Source: Pyrinomonadaceae bacterium (GTDB taxonomy: Bacteria > Acidobacteriota > Blastocatellia > Pyrinomonadales > Pyrinomonadaceae). Taken from it: DNA of 64,000 bases. Where the stretch lies: the NCBI GenBank assembly GCA_030841085.1, contig JAVEDP010000032.1, positions 84,684 through 148,683 on the forward strand. The letters run 5' to 3'. Below, one piece after another: positions 1 through 8,165 of this stretch (the first letter of the stretch is position 1; each line of letters opens with the position of its first letter). A model generated the notes under the pieces. It did no database searches. It was not told where the DNA came from and saw only the letters and a program-made list of their open reading frames with translations. A program made the position numbers and the translations under genes.

Positions 1-533
1 ACGATCTCCTTCAACAGATCGACGTTTACCGGATCTAATCCGGAGAATGGCTCGTCCAAAATCAGAAGATCCGGTTCATGCAGCACCGTCGTTATGAATT
101 GAACTTTCTGCTGCATGCCTTTCGAAAGCTCGCTCGACTTTTTGGCTTTCCATTCCGAAAGTTTCAGTCGCTCCAGCCAGCGATCAATGCGTTTATCCGC
201 CTCTTTGCCATTGACATTCTTTAATTCCGCGAAAAAGCGAAGCTGTTCGCCCACCTTCATTTTCTTGTAAAGGCCGCGCTCCTCTGGAAGATAACCAATT
301 CGATCCTGCAGCGGCGGCGTTACGCGCATGCCAAATAATTCGACTTGTCCCGAGTCAGGGGCGAAGATGTTTACGATCATCCGAATCGTCGTGGTCTTGC
401 CGGCTCCGTTTGGACCAAGCAGTCCAAAGATCCGGCCGGCCCGGACCTCCAGGCTCAGATCATTCACAGCCGTGAAGTCCCCGAATCGCTTGGTCACGTT
501 TCGCAGAACTACGGTGGCAGGGCTAACGCTCAT
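1..533 (-). CDS. ABC transporter ATP-binding protein, 3' end outside window
   Basis: This is the ATPase subunit of an ABC exporter, NatA-like. It hydrolyses ATP on the cytoplasmic side of the membrane. The 177 visible codons hold Walker A (GPNGAGKTT), a Q-loop region, a degenerate signature (LSKGMQQ), Walker B (LLILDEP) and the D-loop (SGLDP). LSKG in place of LSGG is common in the NatA/DUF4162 group. The start is the ATG at 531-533, with AAAAGGATC upstream. The C-terminus and any permease gene lie left of the window, so the substrate cannot be inferred. Confidence 0.9.
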   Translation of the reverse strand, partial: MSVSPATVVLRNVTKRFGDFTAVNDLSLEVRAGRIFGLLGPNGAGKTTTIRMIVNIFAPDSGQVELFGMRVTPPLQDRIGYLPEERGLYKKMKVGEQLRFFAELKNVNGKEADKRIDRWLERLKLSEWKAKKSSELSKGMQQKVQFITTVLHEPDLLILDEPFSGLDPVNVDLLKEI

Positions 534-578
534 TTTAGGGGGATCCTTTTCGGTGAGTTTTCTTTTTGTAAGTTCGAT

Positions 579-661
579 GTAAAGCAAACTGTTAGTTTGC
601 GTCGGCTGGTTAGCATTCAAGTTTGAGTAACGATCCGCCGCAAACTAACAGTTTGCTTTAC
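579..661. repeat. Paired inverted palindromes (REPIN-like), family A
   Basis: Two perfect 23-bp copies face each other at 579-601 and 639-661. Each contains the small palindrome GCAAACT-GTT-AGTTTGC, and the outer ends read GTAA/TTAC. The same doublet recurs at 39570-39653. The right copy supplies the TAA stop codon of glcF (658-660). Two REPs in inverted orientation is the layout described for REPINs; that assignment is inference. Confidence 0.85.
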
Positions 662-2046
662 GTGGTTGAACCATCCTGTTTGTAGAACCCCGCCCGCGCA
701 TACGATTCATCGAGTAACTCAACCGGGTGGCATATTCGCAAATTCATTCCGGCCAGCAAAGCGCCGGCGCCGATCTGCATTTGGCAGCCAGGATTTCCCG
801 TAGCCAGCACCTGCGCGCCTGTAGCCCTGATGTTTGCGAGTTTTTCCGCCAATACTTCGCGCGACAACTCTGGTTCGAGAAGATTGTAGATACCAGCGCC
901 ACCGCAGCATCTCTCCGAACCTTCAAGACGCGCAAAGTTCAACTGTGAAATTGAGCCCAGCATTTCGAGCGGCGCCTCACCGGCGTGTTGGCCATAAAGT
1001 AAATGACAGGAAGCATCGTAGGTTATCGGTTTAGTTGTAATGCTCGACCCGGCGTTACTGCCAACCAACTTCAATTGCTGACTGACGTCACGAATTCTTT
1101 CGCTGAATGTACGCGCAGCAGGAGCGAATGTTTCATCGCCGCTGAGCAAGTGGCCATAAGATGCGAGCATTGCGCCGCAGCCACCTGCGTTTGTCACGAC
1201 CGGCACATTTTCAGTATGGGAAAAAGCGCTGATGTTTTGCCGAGCCAGGGCACGAGCACCGGCGAGGTCTCCAGCATGCGCGTGCAGCGCGCCGCAGCAC
1301 ACTTGTTCCTCCGGAATTCGCACCTCGACGCCGTTTACTTCAAGAACGCGGACCGTAGCTCGGTTGACTCTCGAGAATAATCCCTCGCCAACACAGCCAC
1401 TGAAAAGCAGCGCCGCGGCCGGGTTCTTAGTGGCACAGACTTTACTCTGTGGCGCCGGGGTATTCGATGGCGCGAGAACCCGTGGTGTCTCGTGTGCTCG
1501 CGTTCCCTCGGGATCAAATCGCCGCCCGCTTTCCGGGCTTGAGCTTTGCAGCAACGCGAGCCCGAATTCAAAGCGACGCGATAGGATTCGCGCGAGTCCG
1601 GTCTTTAAGAGCAAGCCCGCGAAGCCGCTGCCACGAATCATACGCGCAATGGCAAAAGCAAATTTCAAACGCGCCGGCTGCAACCAAATATGCTGGAGCG
1701 CAAAGCGCAAAGCCTTGTAACCAAGACCGCGCTGCGTTGCCGCAGTGAACAACTCCGCCCGGGCAGCCTCCAGGAGTTGGCCATACTCGACGCCGGCAGG
1801 ACACACTTGTTCACACGCTCGGCAACCGAGACAACGATCGATGTGCCGTTCAAAAGCGCGCGACTCGTTTGACAGTTTTCCTTCACCGACGGCGCGCATG
1901 AGATAGAGACGCCCGCGTGGTCCATCGTTCTCGTCGCCGGTAATTACGTAAGTTGGGCACGCTTCGAGACACAGGCCGCAATGAATGCAAGCAAGCAGCT
2001 TTTGCTCTTCGGTGGCAAGCTTTGATGTTAATGAGGCTGAACTCAA
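658..2046 (-). CDS. glcF: Glycolate oxidase iron-sulfur subunit GlcF
   Basis: This is the iron-sulfur subunit of glycolate oxidase, which works with GlcD/GlcE to oxidise glycolate to glyoxylate and passes electrons to the membrane quinone pool. Residues 20-31 and 72-83 carry two ferredoxin-type CxxCxxCxxxCP clusters (CIHCGLCLEACP, CLGCRACEQVCP). The C-terminal half has two cysteine-rich CCG domains (VCCGALHA, CCGGAGIY). The length of 462 aa is slightly above the usual 400-440. No ATG exists near the N-terminus, so the start is the TTG at 2046, only six bases after the hicB stop in the same frame and without a clear Shine-Dalgarno. The GlcDE fusion partner lies 3 kb away on the same strand. 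The stop codon is provided by a family A repeat. Confidence 0.93.
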   Translation of the reverse strand: MSSASLTSKLATEEQKLLACIHCGLCLEACPTYVITGDENDGPRGRLYLMRAVGEGKLSNESRAFERHIDRCLGCRACEQVCPAGVEYGQLLEAARAELFTAATQRGLGYKALRFALQHIWLQPARLKFAFAIARMIRGSGFAGLLLKTGLARILSRRFEFGLALLQSSSPESGRRFDPEGTRAHETPRVLAPSNTPAPQSKVCATKNPAAALLFSGCVGEGLFSRVNRATVRVLEVNGVEVRIPEEQVCCGALHAHAGDLAGARALARQNISAFSHTENVPVVTNAGGCGAMLASYGHLLSGDETFAPAARTFSERIRDVSQQLKLVGSNAGSSITTKPITYDASCHLLYGQHAGEAPLEMLGSISQLNFARLEGSERCCGGAGIYNLLEPELSREVLAEKLANIRATGAQVLATGNPGCQMQIGAGALLAGMNLRICHPVELLDESYARAGFYKQDGSTT

Positions 2047-2052
2047 TATGAA

Positions 2053-2301
2053 CTAAGCAGCTGGAACTGCTTGCTCCGAGTTCTGAACAACTACGGTAGG
2101 ATTGGCATTTTGTTTTGGTATTGGAAGCCTCTGCTTCAATAGAAGCGCGAGATGCTCCTCCATACCCCAGCGCGCCTTATACAAGCAATCCTCGATGGAA
2201 TTCCCCACGCCAGTGAACCCTGCCAAATCTGGAGAGTAAAAACCGAAGAAGGTCGGGTCTTCAGTAGCCTCGATGATGAGCGAATACTTCAAATCGATCA
2301 T
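2053..2301 (-). CDS. hicB: HicB-like antitoxin
   Basis: 82-aa antitoxin of a type II HicAB module. The N-terminal half has the partial RNase H-like fold typical of HicB, with a YSLIIEA strand, a SPDLAGFTGVG segment and an helix of the EDCLYKA type. The C-terminus is a short proline- and glutamine-rich tail and shows no obvious ribbon-helix-helix or HTH domain, so autoregulation is uncertain. Its ATG overlaps the hicA stop by four bases (ATGA), so the two are translationally coupled. The gene ends six bases before the glcF start, which puts glcF downstream of the TA module. Confidence 0.85.
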   Translation of the reverse strand: MIDLKYSLIIEATEDPTFFGFYSPDLAGFTGVGNSIEDCLYKARWGMEEHLALLLKQRLPIPKQNANPTVVVQNSEQAVPAA

Positions 2302-2495
2302 GAGCGTTTGTCTCCAATTCCCGCCGCTTTCAAGACCGCATAACAGGTTCCGGTAGGAACTTCCTTTGAGCCATGATAGTCCACACGTACCAGCTTGTCA
2401 TGCCCGGCCTTTGCGTAATAGCGAATCGAACCCTTCTCCTTTAACAAGACAAAGCCGTTTCGCTCAAGCAGTCTGATTAGCTCGCTAAATCTCAT
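2298..2495 (-). CDS. hicA: HicA-like mRNA interferase toxin
   Basis: 65-aa dsRBD-fold toxin. It starts MRFSELIRLLERNGF and contains the family block YHGSKEVPTG followed by a VLKAAGI terminal helix. HicA proteins cleave mRNA and are neutralised by HicB, encoded directly downstream with an ATGA overlap. The segment that normally reads GSH (the catalytic histidine) reads GSIRYY here, so catalysis may rely on another residue or be lost. I chose the internal ATG at 2495. The longer frame up to 2558 reads through a degenerate copy of the ggt 3' end. Confidence 0.82.
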   Translation of the reverse strand: MRFSELIRLLERNGFVLLKEKGSIRYYAKAGHDKLVRVDYHGSKEVPTGTCYAVLKAAGIGDKRS

Positions 2496-2507
2496 CGTGT
2501 ACCTCGT

Positions 2508-2560
2508 TAGTAACCCAAGCACCAGTCCATCACTCCGGCGCAAAGAGGTAGCGCGCAAGC
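2508..2560 (-). repeat. Degenerate copy of the ggt 3' end
   Basis: About 45-50 bases here resemble the 3' end of ggt at 3213-3260. A 19-base block, CCAGTCCATCACTCCGGCG, is identical, followed by GGTAGC and CAA.CG at matching spacing. On the minus strand it reads RRSDGLVLG, against RRSDGLALGY at the end of gamma-glutamyltranspeptidase. The two copies bracket the DUF433/DUF5615 module and the intact ggt lies only on one side. It is either the remnant of a second ggt or a duplication made when the TA cassette arrived. Confidence 0.7.
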
Positions 2561-2628
2561 GTTCCTGTTAAGTACTGATGTGCTCAGATTATCTTGCAAG
2601 ATGAATTGCTTTTGTTATCATTCGAAGT

Positions 2629-2868
2629 ATGGATTATAGCAAGATCATCACCATTGAACCTGGCAAGCGTAGCGGCAAACCTACTATTCGCGGAACGCGT
2701 ATGACTGTAACCGACGTTCTCGAGTATTTGGCCGGCGGAATGTCGGAAGCAGAAATCCTCGCCGACTTCCCCGATCTCACCGCAGACGACATCAAAGCCT
2801 GCTTGGCATTTGCCGCTGACCGAGAGCGAAAGCTCGCAACGATCCCAGAACATGAAACTGCTATTTGA
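2629..2868 (+). CDS. DUF433 antitoxin
   Basis: 79-aa protein of the DUF433 family, usually the antitoxin partner of PIN-like DUF5615 toxins. It shows the family pattern GKPTIRGTRMTV, then a helix-turn-helix-like stretch LEYLAGGMSEAEILADFP with DIKACLAFAADRE. It is predicted to bind DNA and block its partner. The stop codon lies 17 bases inside the following toxin gene, which fits a two-gene operon. The strand is opposite to its neighbours ggt and hicAB, so the module is self-contained. Confidence 0.9.
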   Translation: MDYSKIITIEPGKRSGKPTIRGTRMTVTDVLEYLAGGMSEAEILADFPDLTADDIKACLAFAADRERKLATIPEHETAI

Positions 2869-3184
2869 TCAGAACCTTTCCCCGCGGCTACCACGACTGC
2901 TGTCTGATATTTACCCCGAAAGCATTCACATAAGAGAAGTGGGTCTGAGGGATGCAAGCGACCTCGACATTTGGCAATACGGAAAGCTTCGCGGATATAC
3001 GATCGTCTCGAAAGATTCCGATTTTCAGCAGCGAAGTCTCTTGGATGGGTCTCCGCCGAAATTCATCTGGTTAAGAGTAGGCAATTGCACGGTGAAGAGG
3101 ATCAAAGATTTATTACGAACCTACTCTGCTGCGATTCATACTTTCGATCTAGACAAATCCAAGTCTCATTTGATGCTTCCATAA
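2852..3184 (+). CDS. DUF5615 PIN-like toxin
   Basis: 110-aa PIN-like (VapC-related) putative nuclease toxin. It begins MKLLFDQNLSPRL, placing the metal-binding Asp in the first strand, and has a second acidic cluster at SKDSDFQ. Both are typical of DUF5615. The start is the ATG at 2852, overlapping the DUF433 antitoxin by 17 bases; a longer in-frame start at 2810 would extend far into the antitoxin and lacks family similarity. It probably cleaves RNA when unpaired from DUF433. It converges on ggt. Confidence 0.9.
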   Translation: MKLLFDQNLSPRLPRLLSDIYPESIHIREVGLRDASDLDIWQYGKLRGYTIVSKDSDFQQRSLLDGSPPKFIWLRVGNCTVKRIKDLLRTYSAAIHTFDLDKSKSHLMLP

Positions 3185-3209
3185 CTTCCAGCTCAAGCCA
3201 TTAGAAGAA

Positions 3210-4994
3210 TCAATAACCGAGCGCCAGTCCATCACTCCGGCGGGGATCGGTAGCACCCAAACGAATGCCCGTCTCTTCTTCAATCATGACTCCCGCCGCA
3301 TCGCCCATGTAACCATCGCCATCGGTCCATCCCGCATCCAGTCGAATGCGCAGCGTCTGACCGCGGGCCTTCAGAATGCGCAGCGTGTCTTCCGAAAGAG
3401 CGTAAGGCTCATAAGCTACTTCATCCGGCAACCACTGATTATGTATGCGCGGTGCATCGATCGCCTGTTGCAGGTTCATGTCATAGTCAACGATGTTGGT
3501 GATGATCTGCAGGACTGTATTGATGATCGTTGCGCCGCCGGGAGAGCCAATCGCAAACCATAACGAGCCGTCGGGGCGCAGCACGAAAGTCGGCGTCATC
3601 GCCGAAAGCGGACGCTTGCGCGGCGCGATTGCATTTCGTTCTCCCTGGACCAGGCCGTACAGGTTTGGCGTTCCCGGCTTCGCTGAAAAATCATCCATTT
3701 CATTGTTCAGCAAAAAGCCGGTGCCTTTGGCGACGACTTTCGAGCCATAGCTATCGTTCAAAGTGTAGCTGTTCGCGACCGCGTTCCCTTCCGCGTCAAC
3801 AATCGTGAAATGAGTGGTCGATCCCGATTCCGCACCCGGCGGGTTGCCGAACCGAATTTCAGCACTGGTTGAAGCATGGTCGGGAATGATCGTGGCGCGC
3901 AGTTTCTTCGCATAATCTTTGTCGATCAATCCGCTAACCGGGACACTGGCGAAGTCTGCATCGCCCAGGTACTCAGCGCGATCCGCATAAGCGCGCCGCA
4001 TTGCCTCCGCCATAAAGTGATAACGGTCGGCAGACGCAACGCCCATCTGTTTTAGGTTATAGCCTTCGAGAATGTTCAGCATCTCGATCAGTATCACGCC
4101 GCCCGACGATGGCGGCGGCATCGTGATGACTTCATAGCCGCGATAGTTGCCGCGCACGGGCTCACGCTCTCTTGCGGCGTAGCCTTTCAAGTCGGCCATA
4201 GTGATCAGACCATTGTGACGTTTCATGTCGGCAGCAATCAGACGCGCAGTCATGCCTTCGTAAAACTCGCGCGCGCCGTTTCGCTGGAGGCGCAACAACG
4301 TCGCCGCGAGATCCGGCTGACGCAACACTTCCCCTTCCTCATAAGCTTTGCCGCTGTTTAGAAATATTTTTCTGCTGTCTTCGTAAAGTTCAAACTGAGG
4401 CTTCTTCTTCGCCAGCGCCTTAGCCAATGAATTCGAAACTGGAAAACCTTTTACGGCCAACTGGCGCGCCGGTTCAATCAATTGCTTCCAACTGAGTCTT
4501 CCCGATCCATATTTTTTCAGTGCCAACTCCATGCCGCGCACCATGCCGGGAACTCCGGCCGCGCGATATCCCAGCAGCGAACCGCCTTCGCCTTTTATCA
4601 GATTGCCGTGCTGATCGAGATAGATGTTGCGGGTCGCGGCGGCGGGCGCCATTTCACGGTAATCGATCGCGGTCGTTTTTCCGTTCTTCAACCGAATCAT
4701 CATGAAACCGCCGCCGCCAAGGTTGCCGGCCGATGGATGAGTCACCGCCAGCGCGAACGCAATGGCGACAGCAGCATCAATCGCATTGCCGCCGCGCTGC
4801 AAAACTTCAACACCGACACGCGCCGCGAGTTGATTAGTCGCCGCCACGATTCCATGGCGCGCACGTACCGGCTGGCGCGACGCAGCCAGCGCAGTCGGTT
4901 GTATCTGTTGGAAAAATGGAAGACAGGCGGAAACTAAGAAGACGAATATAACGGCGAAGGTAAGAACGGAAGGAACTGTGCGCTTTGATTTCAT
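3210..4994 (-). CDS. ggt: Gamma-glutamyltranspeptidase
   Basis: Periplasmic Ntn-hydrolase that cleaves the gamma-glutamyl bond of glutathione and related peptides. An N-terminal signal peptide with hydrophobic core VLTFAVIFVFLVSACL is followed by the large-subunit segment (NLGGGGFMM near residue 92). The autoprocessing site GSTTHF gives Thr393 as the likely nucleophile of the small subunit, with further conserved blocks NNEMDDF and GSPGGATI. The length of 594 aa is normal for the family. The last codons are partly duplicated at 2508-2560. It sits between the two glycolate oxidase genes without an evident functional link. Confidence 0.95.
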   Translation of the reverse strand: MKSKRTVPSVLTFAVIFVFLVSACLPFFQQIQPTALAASRQPVRARHGIVAATNQLAARVGVEVLQRGGNAIDAAVAIAFALAVTHPSAGNLGGGGFMMIRLKNGKTTAIDYREMAPAAATRNIYLDQHGNLIKGEGGSLLGYRAAGVPGMVRGMELALKKYGSGRLSWKQLIEPARQLAVKGFPVSNSLAKALAKKKPQFELYEDSRKIFLNSGKAYEEGEVLRQPDLAATLLRLQRNGAREFYEGMTARLIAADMKRHNGLITMADLKGYAAREREPVRGNYRGYEVITMPPPSSGGVILIEMLNILEGYNLKQMGVASADRYHFMAEAMRRAYADRAEYLGDADFASVPVSGLIDKDYAKKLRATIIPDHASTSAEIRFGNPPGAESGSTTHFTIVDAEGNAVANSYTLNDSYGSKVVAKGTGFLLNNEMDDFSAKPGTPNLYGLVQGERNAIAPRKRPLSAMTPTFVLRPDGSLWFAIGSPGGATIINTVLQIITNIVDYDMNLQQAIDAPRIHNQWLPDEVAYEPYALSEDTLRILKARGQTLRIRLDAGWTDGDGYMGDAAGVMIEEETGIRLGATDPRRSDGLALGY

Positions 4995-5068
4995 ATGGTT
5001 TGGTATTACTTGACCGGTGCTGGACCGGCTGCACCCAAGCTTGGTTCATAACCAAATTAAGTCAAAGA

Positions 5069-5123
5069 GTGGCATAGACTTCAGTCTGTGGCTGCCACCA
5101 ATGCACAAACTGAAGTCTATGCA
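5069..5123. repeat. Palindromic repeat, family D (CATAGACTTCAGTCTGTG type)
   Basis: An inverted pair, GGCATAGACTTCAGTCTGTG at 5071-5090 and its imperfect complement at 5104-5123, between ggt and glcDE. The right arm abuts the glcDE stop codon at 5125. Relatives lie at 31313-31395, 56565-56613 and, as half a copy, 63854-63868. It could form a strong hairpin at the 3' end of the glcDE mRNA. Confidence 0.85.
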
Positions 5124-5124
5124 A

Positions 5125-7914
5125 CTAGCTTGCGGACGGGAACACGTGATTGGGATCGAGCTGCTGTTTTATCTTATTCATAATGCCTGCCGCTGGGTCT
5201 TTTCTAAACAGCGCGTGGTTAGTGCCGCCCTTGCCGAACTCCATAATGAGCGTCCCGCCGCGAGCTTCGGCATTTGCTCGCAAATGTTTGATATGAGCTG
5301 CACCATCAAGCGCAGTGCCGTCGTCTATCACGCGAATACGCCCGTCGCCCACGCCGGCGTGCCACATTGTATTGGCGTCCGACGTCTTTATCAGATCGAG
5401 TAGGAACGCTGCCGCCTCGGTTGGTCTTAAGCCAACTCGCCACATCAAGCGGTCTGAAAATTGAATTGGTAGCGCCTGCAACGCGGCCCAAATCGTTCCG
5501 TCTTCGTCAATCAAACGCGTCGAGCCGTTTTCAAAGAGTTTCTGCGTACTCGCCACCTGCGCCGCGACGGCAGAATCCGAACCTGCAAACCGCATCATCA
5601 GAAACGCATTACCCGGGCTGGGCACATTCGTTATTTGCGACAACACACTCGATGAAACAAGTTCGGCGGCAACCGGAAACAGCGGCGACTGGATGATCCG
5701 CTGCGCGCCTGAAAAGAGTTCTGCGGGCTGGCCCGAGATTAAAAGCGTTCGCGTTACAAAAGGAAGCGGCCGCAGTTTGAAATTTACTTCCACGATAATG
5801 CCGAGTGTCCCATAACTGCCGGTGAAGAGTTTACACAAATCATAACCGGCAACGTTCTTTACCACTCGCGCGCCGGCCTTTACCAAACTGCCGTCGGCCA
5901 ACACCACTCTCATGCCAATAACGTGGCGGCGTGGTGGGCCATAGCCGAATTGCTGAGCGCCAGCGAGCCCCGTCGCGACAACTCCGCCAATCGTCGCGCT
6001 GCCATCGTCGGGTGGATCGATTGGCAGCCACTGTCGATTAATTGCAAGCTGGGAATTAAAATTTTTCAGGGTTACGCCCGCTTCAGTAATCGCAACCAGG
6101 TCGGCGGGTTCGTGCTCGACGATGTGATTCAGTCTGCGTGTGTTGACGATAAGATTGGGTACGACGGCGTCACCAGGACGCAACCAAGTCATCGCGCCGG
6201 CGGGCATCGCGGTCCAACCTTCGCTGAAAGCAAGCTTCATGATCTCGCAAACCTCGGGGATTGTTCCGGGCGCGACCGTGAGGACGGATGGGGTGATACG
6301 GAGACGGGGAGATGCGGAGACGTTTTCTTCGCCCACCAGCTCGACGAGGTGTTTTTGAACAACAGCAGGATCGAAACGTCTGTCCGACAAACTAGAGTTT
6401 ATCGAGGTTGAGGTTGGCGAACTCAGCGGGCGGGACGCCCGCGGTCCCAGTAAATCAGGTCCCAGCGGGTCGCTCGAGGCTGACGCGTCATGCTCTCCAT
6501 TTGGAATCGCGATAGCTCGCGCTTCGCCGCAGCCGCGTAAGACCGGAATGATTTTGCCGGGATTCATGAGGCCTGACGGATCAAATGCAGCGCGCACGAG
6601 CAACATCGTTTCCATATCTTTCTCGGAAAAAATCAACGGCAACAATTCGCGCTTATCCAATCCGACACCATGTTCGCCGGTGATGCTGCCGCCCGCGCGC
6701 ACACAAGTCTCCATCAATTCGCGGCCGGCGTCTTTTACTCGTTGCACTTCTTCGGGAAACCGAGAATCAAAGCAGATCAACGGATGCAGGTTGCCATCGC
6801 CGGCGTGAAAGACATTGGCTATTCGCAGTCGATATTTTGCGGCAATACGATAAGCAGCATCGAGCACTTCGGGCAGGCGCGAGCGCGGCACCACCGCATC
6901 CTGAATCATCGAGTCAGGCGAGATGCGACCGATAGCGCCAAATGCGCCTTTGCGTGCCGCCCAAAGTTTCTTCCGCTCGTTTTCGTCTCGGGCGCTGCGA
7001 CAGGAACGCGCGCCGTGGTCCATACAAATTGCTGTTACCTGTTCTGCCTCTTCATCAAGCCCGGCTTCAATCCCATCAAGTTCAATCAGTAACGCTGCAC
7101 CCGCATCGGGCGGCAGCCCGGCGGCGAAGACACTGGCCTCGACTGCGCGAATAATTTCGCGGTCCATCATCTCCAGCGCGGCCGGCATTACACCGGCGGC
7201 GATGATTGCAGAGACGGCGTGGCTGGCATCGTTTACTTCGGCAAACTCAGCGAGCAGCGTCTTCACTGCCCGCGGAATCGGCGTCAGCCGCAGCGTTGCT
7301 TCGGTAGCAATACCAAATGTGCCTTCAGAACCAATGAACAAACCCAACAGATCGTAACCCGCCGATTCGCTGCCGCTGCCCCCGAGTTCAACCACCGCGC
7401 CGCCGGCAAGTACGACCTTCAGGCCAAGCACATGATCGGTTGTCGTGCCGTATTTCAGGCAGTGTATGCCGCCCGCGTTTTCCGCAATGTTGCCACCGAT
7501 GGTGCAAGTCGGCTGGCTGGACGGATCGGGCACGTAATGCAACCCGAGATGCGCGACCGCGCGCGAAACGTGCAGGTTAACGACGCCGGGTTGAACTACC
7601 GCAAGGCGATTGACCGCGTCGATTTCGAGTATCCGGCGCATGCGCGCCAACTCGATCACAACTCCCTGGTCCATCGCAAGCGCGCCGCCAGACAGCCCGG
7701 TGCCCGCGCCACGCGGCGTAAACGGGACGCGCTCGCGAGCGAGCAGTGCCAGAACTTGCGAAACTTGTTCCGTTGAATTTGGAAACACAACCGCGCGCGG
7801 CAAATGTTTATGCTGCGGCAACCCGTCACATTCATAAACGAGCAACTCGTCCGCGTTCGAGCGCACCGCTTCGTCGCCTACAATCGCGCGCAATTGTTTA
7901 GTGAGTGTGTCCAA
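5125..7914 (-). CDS. glcD: Fused glycolate oxidase GlcD-GlcE
   Basis: 929-aa flavoprotein combining two glycolate oxidase subunits that are usually separate. The first about 460 residues are GlcD-like: FAD-binding type 4 domain with PRGAGTGLSGGAL, SQPTCTIGGNIAENAGG and GSEGTFGIATEA, then an FAD-oxidase C domain with VFHAGDGNLHP and GEHGVGLDK. Residues about 520-929 are GlcE-like, with a second FAD domain (PPDDGSATIGGVVATG, GSYGTLGIIVE). The linker near 465-515 is low in complexity and includes translated palindromic repeat DNA (6426-6454). AAGG sits nine bases before the TTG at 7914, which I prefer over the TTG at 7923, where it would be adjacent. GlcF is encoded at 658-2046. Confidence 0.93.
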   Translation of the reverse strand: MDTLTKQLRAIVGDEAVRSNADELLVYECDGLPQHKHLPRAVVFPNSTEQVSQVLALLARERVPFTPRGAGTGLSGGALAMDQGVVIELARMRRILEIDAVNRLAVVQPGVVNLHVSRAVAHLGLHYVPDPSSQPTCTIGGNIAENAGGIHCLKYGTTTDHVLGLKVVLAGGAVVELGGSGSESAGYDLLGLFIGSEGTFGIATEATLRLTPIPRAVKTLLAEFAEVNDASHAVSAIIAAGVMPAALEMMDREIIRAVEASVFAAGLPPDAGAALLIELDGIEAGLDEEAEQVTAICMDHGARSCRSARDENERKKLWAARKGAFGAIGRISPDSMIQDAVVPRSRLPEVLDAAYRIAAKYRLRIANVFHAGDGNLHPLICFDSRFPEEVQRVKDAGRELMETCVRAGGSITGEHGVGLDKRELLPLIFSEKDMETMLLVRAAFDPSGLMNPGKIIPVLRGCGEARAIAIPNGEHDASASSDPLGPDLLGPRASRPLSSPTSTSINSSLSDRRFDPAVVQKHLVELVGEENVSASPRLRITPSVLTVAPGTIPEVCEIMKLAFSEGWTAMPAGAMTWLRPGDAVVPNLIVNTRRLNHIVEHEPADLVAITEAGVTLKNFNSQLAINRQWLPIDPPDDGSATIGGVVATGLAGAQQFGYGPPRRHVIGMRVVLADGSLVKAGARVVKNVAGYDLCKLFTGSYGTLGIIVEVNFKLRPLPFVTRTLLISGQPAELFSGAQRIIQSPLFPVAAELVSSSVLSQITNVPSPGNAFLMMRFAGSDSAVAAQVASTQKLFENGSTRLIDEDGTIWAALQALPIQFSDRLMWRVGLRPTEAAAFLLDLIKTSDANTMWHAGVGDGRIRVIDDGTALDGAAHIKHLRANAEARGGTLIMEFGKGGTNHALFRKDPAAGIMNKIKQQLDPNHVFPSAS
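6426..6454. repeat. Palindromic repeat, family E, inside the glcDE linker
   Basis: A 29-base stretch is identical to 15106-15134 in an intergenic region (core GCGGGCGGGACGCCCGCGG). Here it lies inside the reading frame between the GlcD and GlcE halves and is translated as part of the linker (GPRASRPLS). The exact match shows that a dispersed element occupies the fusion junction. Confidence 0.9.
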
Positions 7915-7964
7915 GTGGACCAACCTTAGTTTTTCGCCGGCGATTCAATGATACAGCACGGCGG

Positions 7965-8020
7965 TGTCCGATGAACGTTAGTTTGTCGCGGCGTCACGAC
8001 AAGCTAAAGCTTATCGGACA
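7965..8020. repeat. Palindromic repeat, family B (TGTCCGATAAGCTTTAGCTT type)
   Basis: A 56-bp inverted repeat beginning TGTCCGAT and ending ATCGGACA, with an inner TTAGTTTGTCG/CGACAAGCTAA stem. It stands in the upstream region of glcDE. Copies occur at 39442-39497 and, split by a MITE, at 20790-20833 plus 21158-21170. Confidence 0.88.
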
Positions 8021-8165
8021 ACTGGCCCACGATGTTGCGATGGTCTCAGGTTAACCGTTAGAATCTTTTCGCAATCCCCCGTAACTCTCCTGAGACTCCC
8101 CTTTTTGTTATGTTCCAAGCCGATCCGGCGTAGGAACAACTATGCGCTCCAATGGAGGTTTCGGC

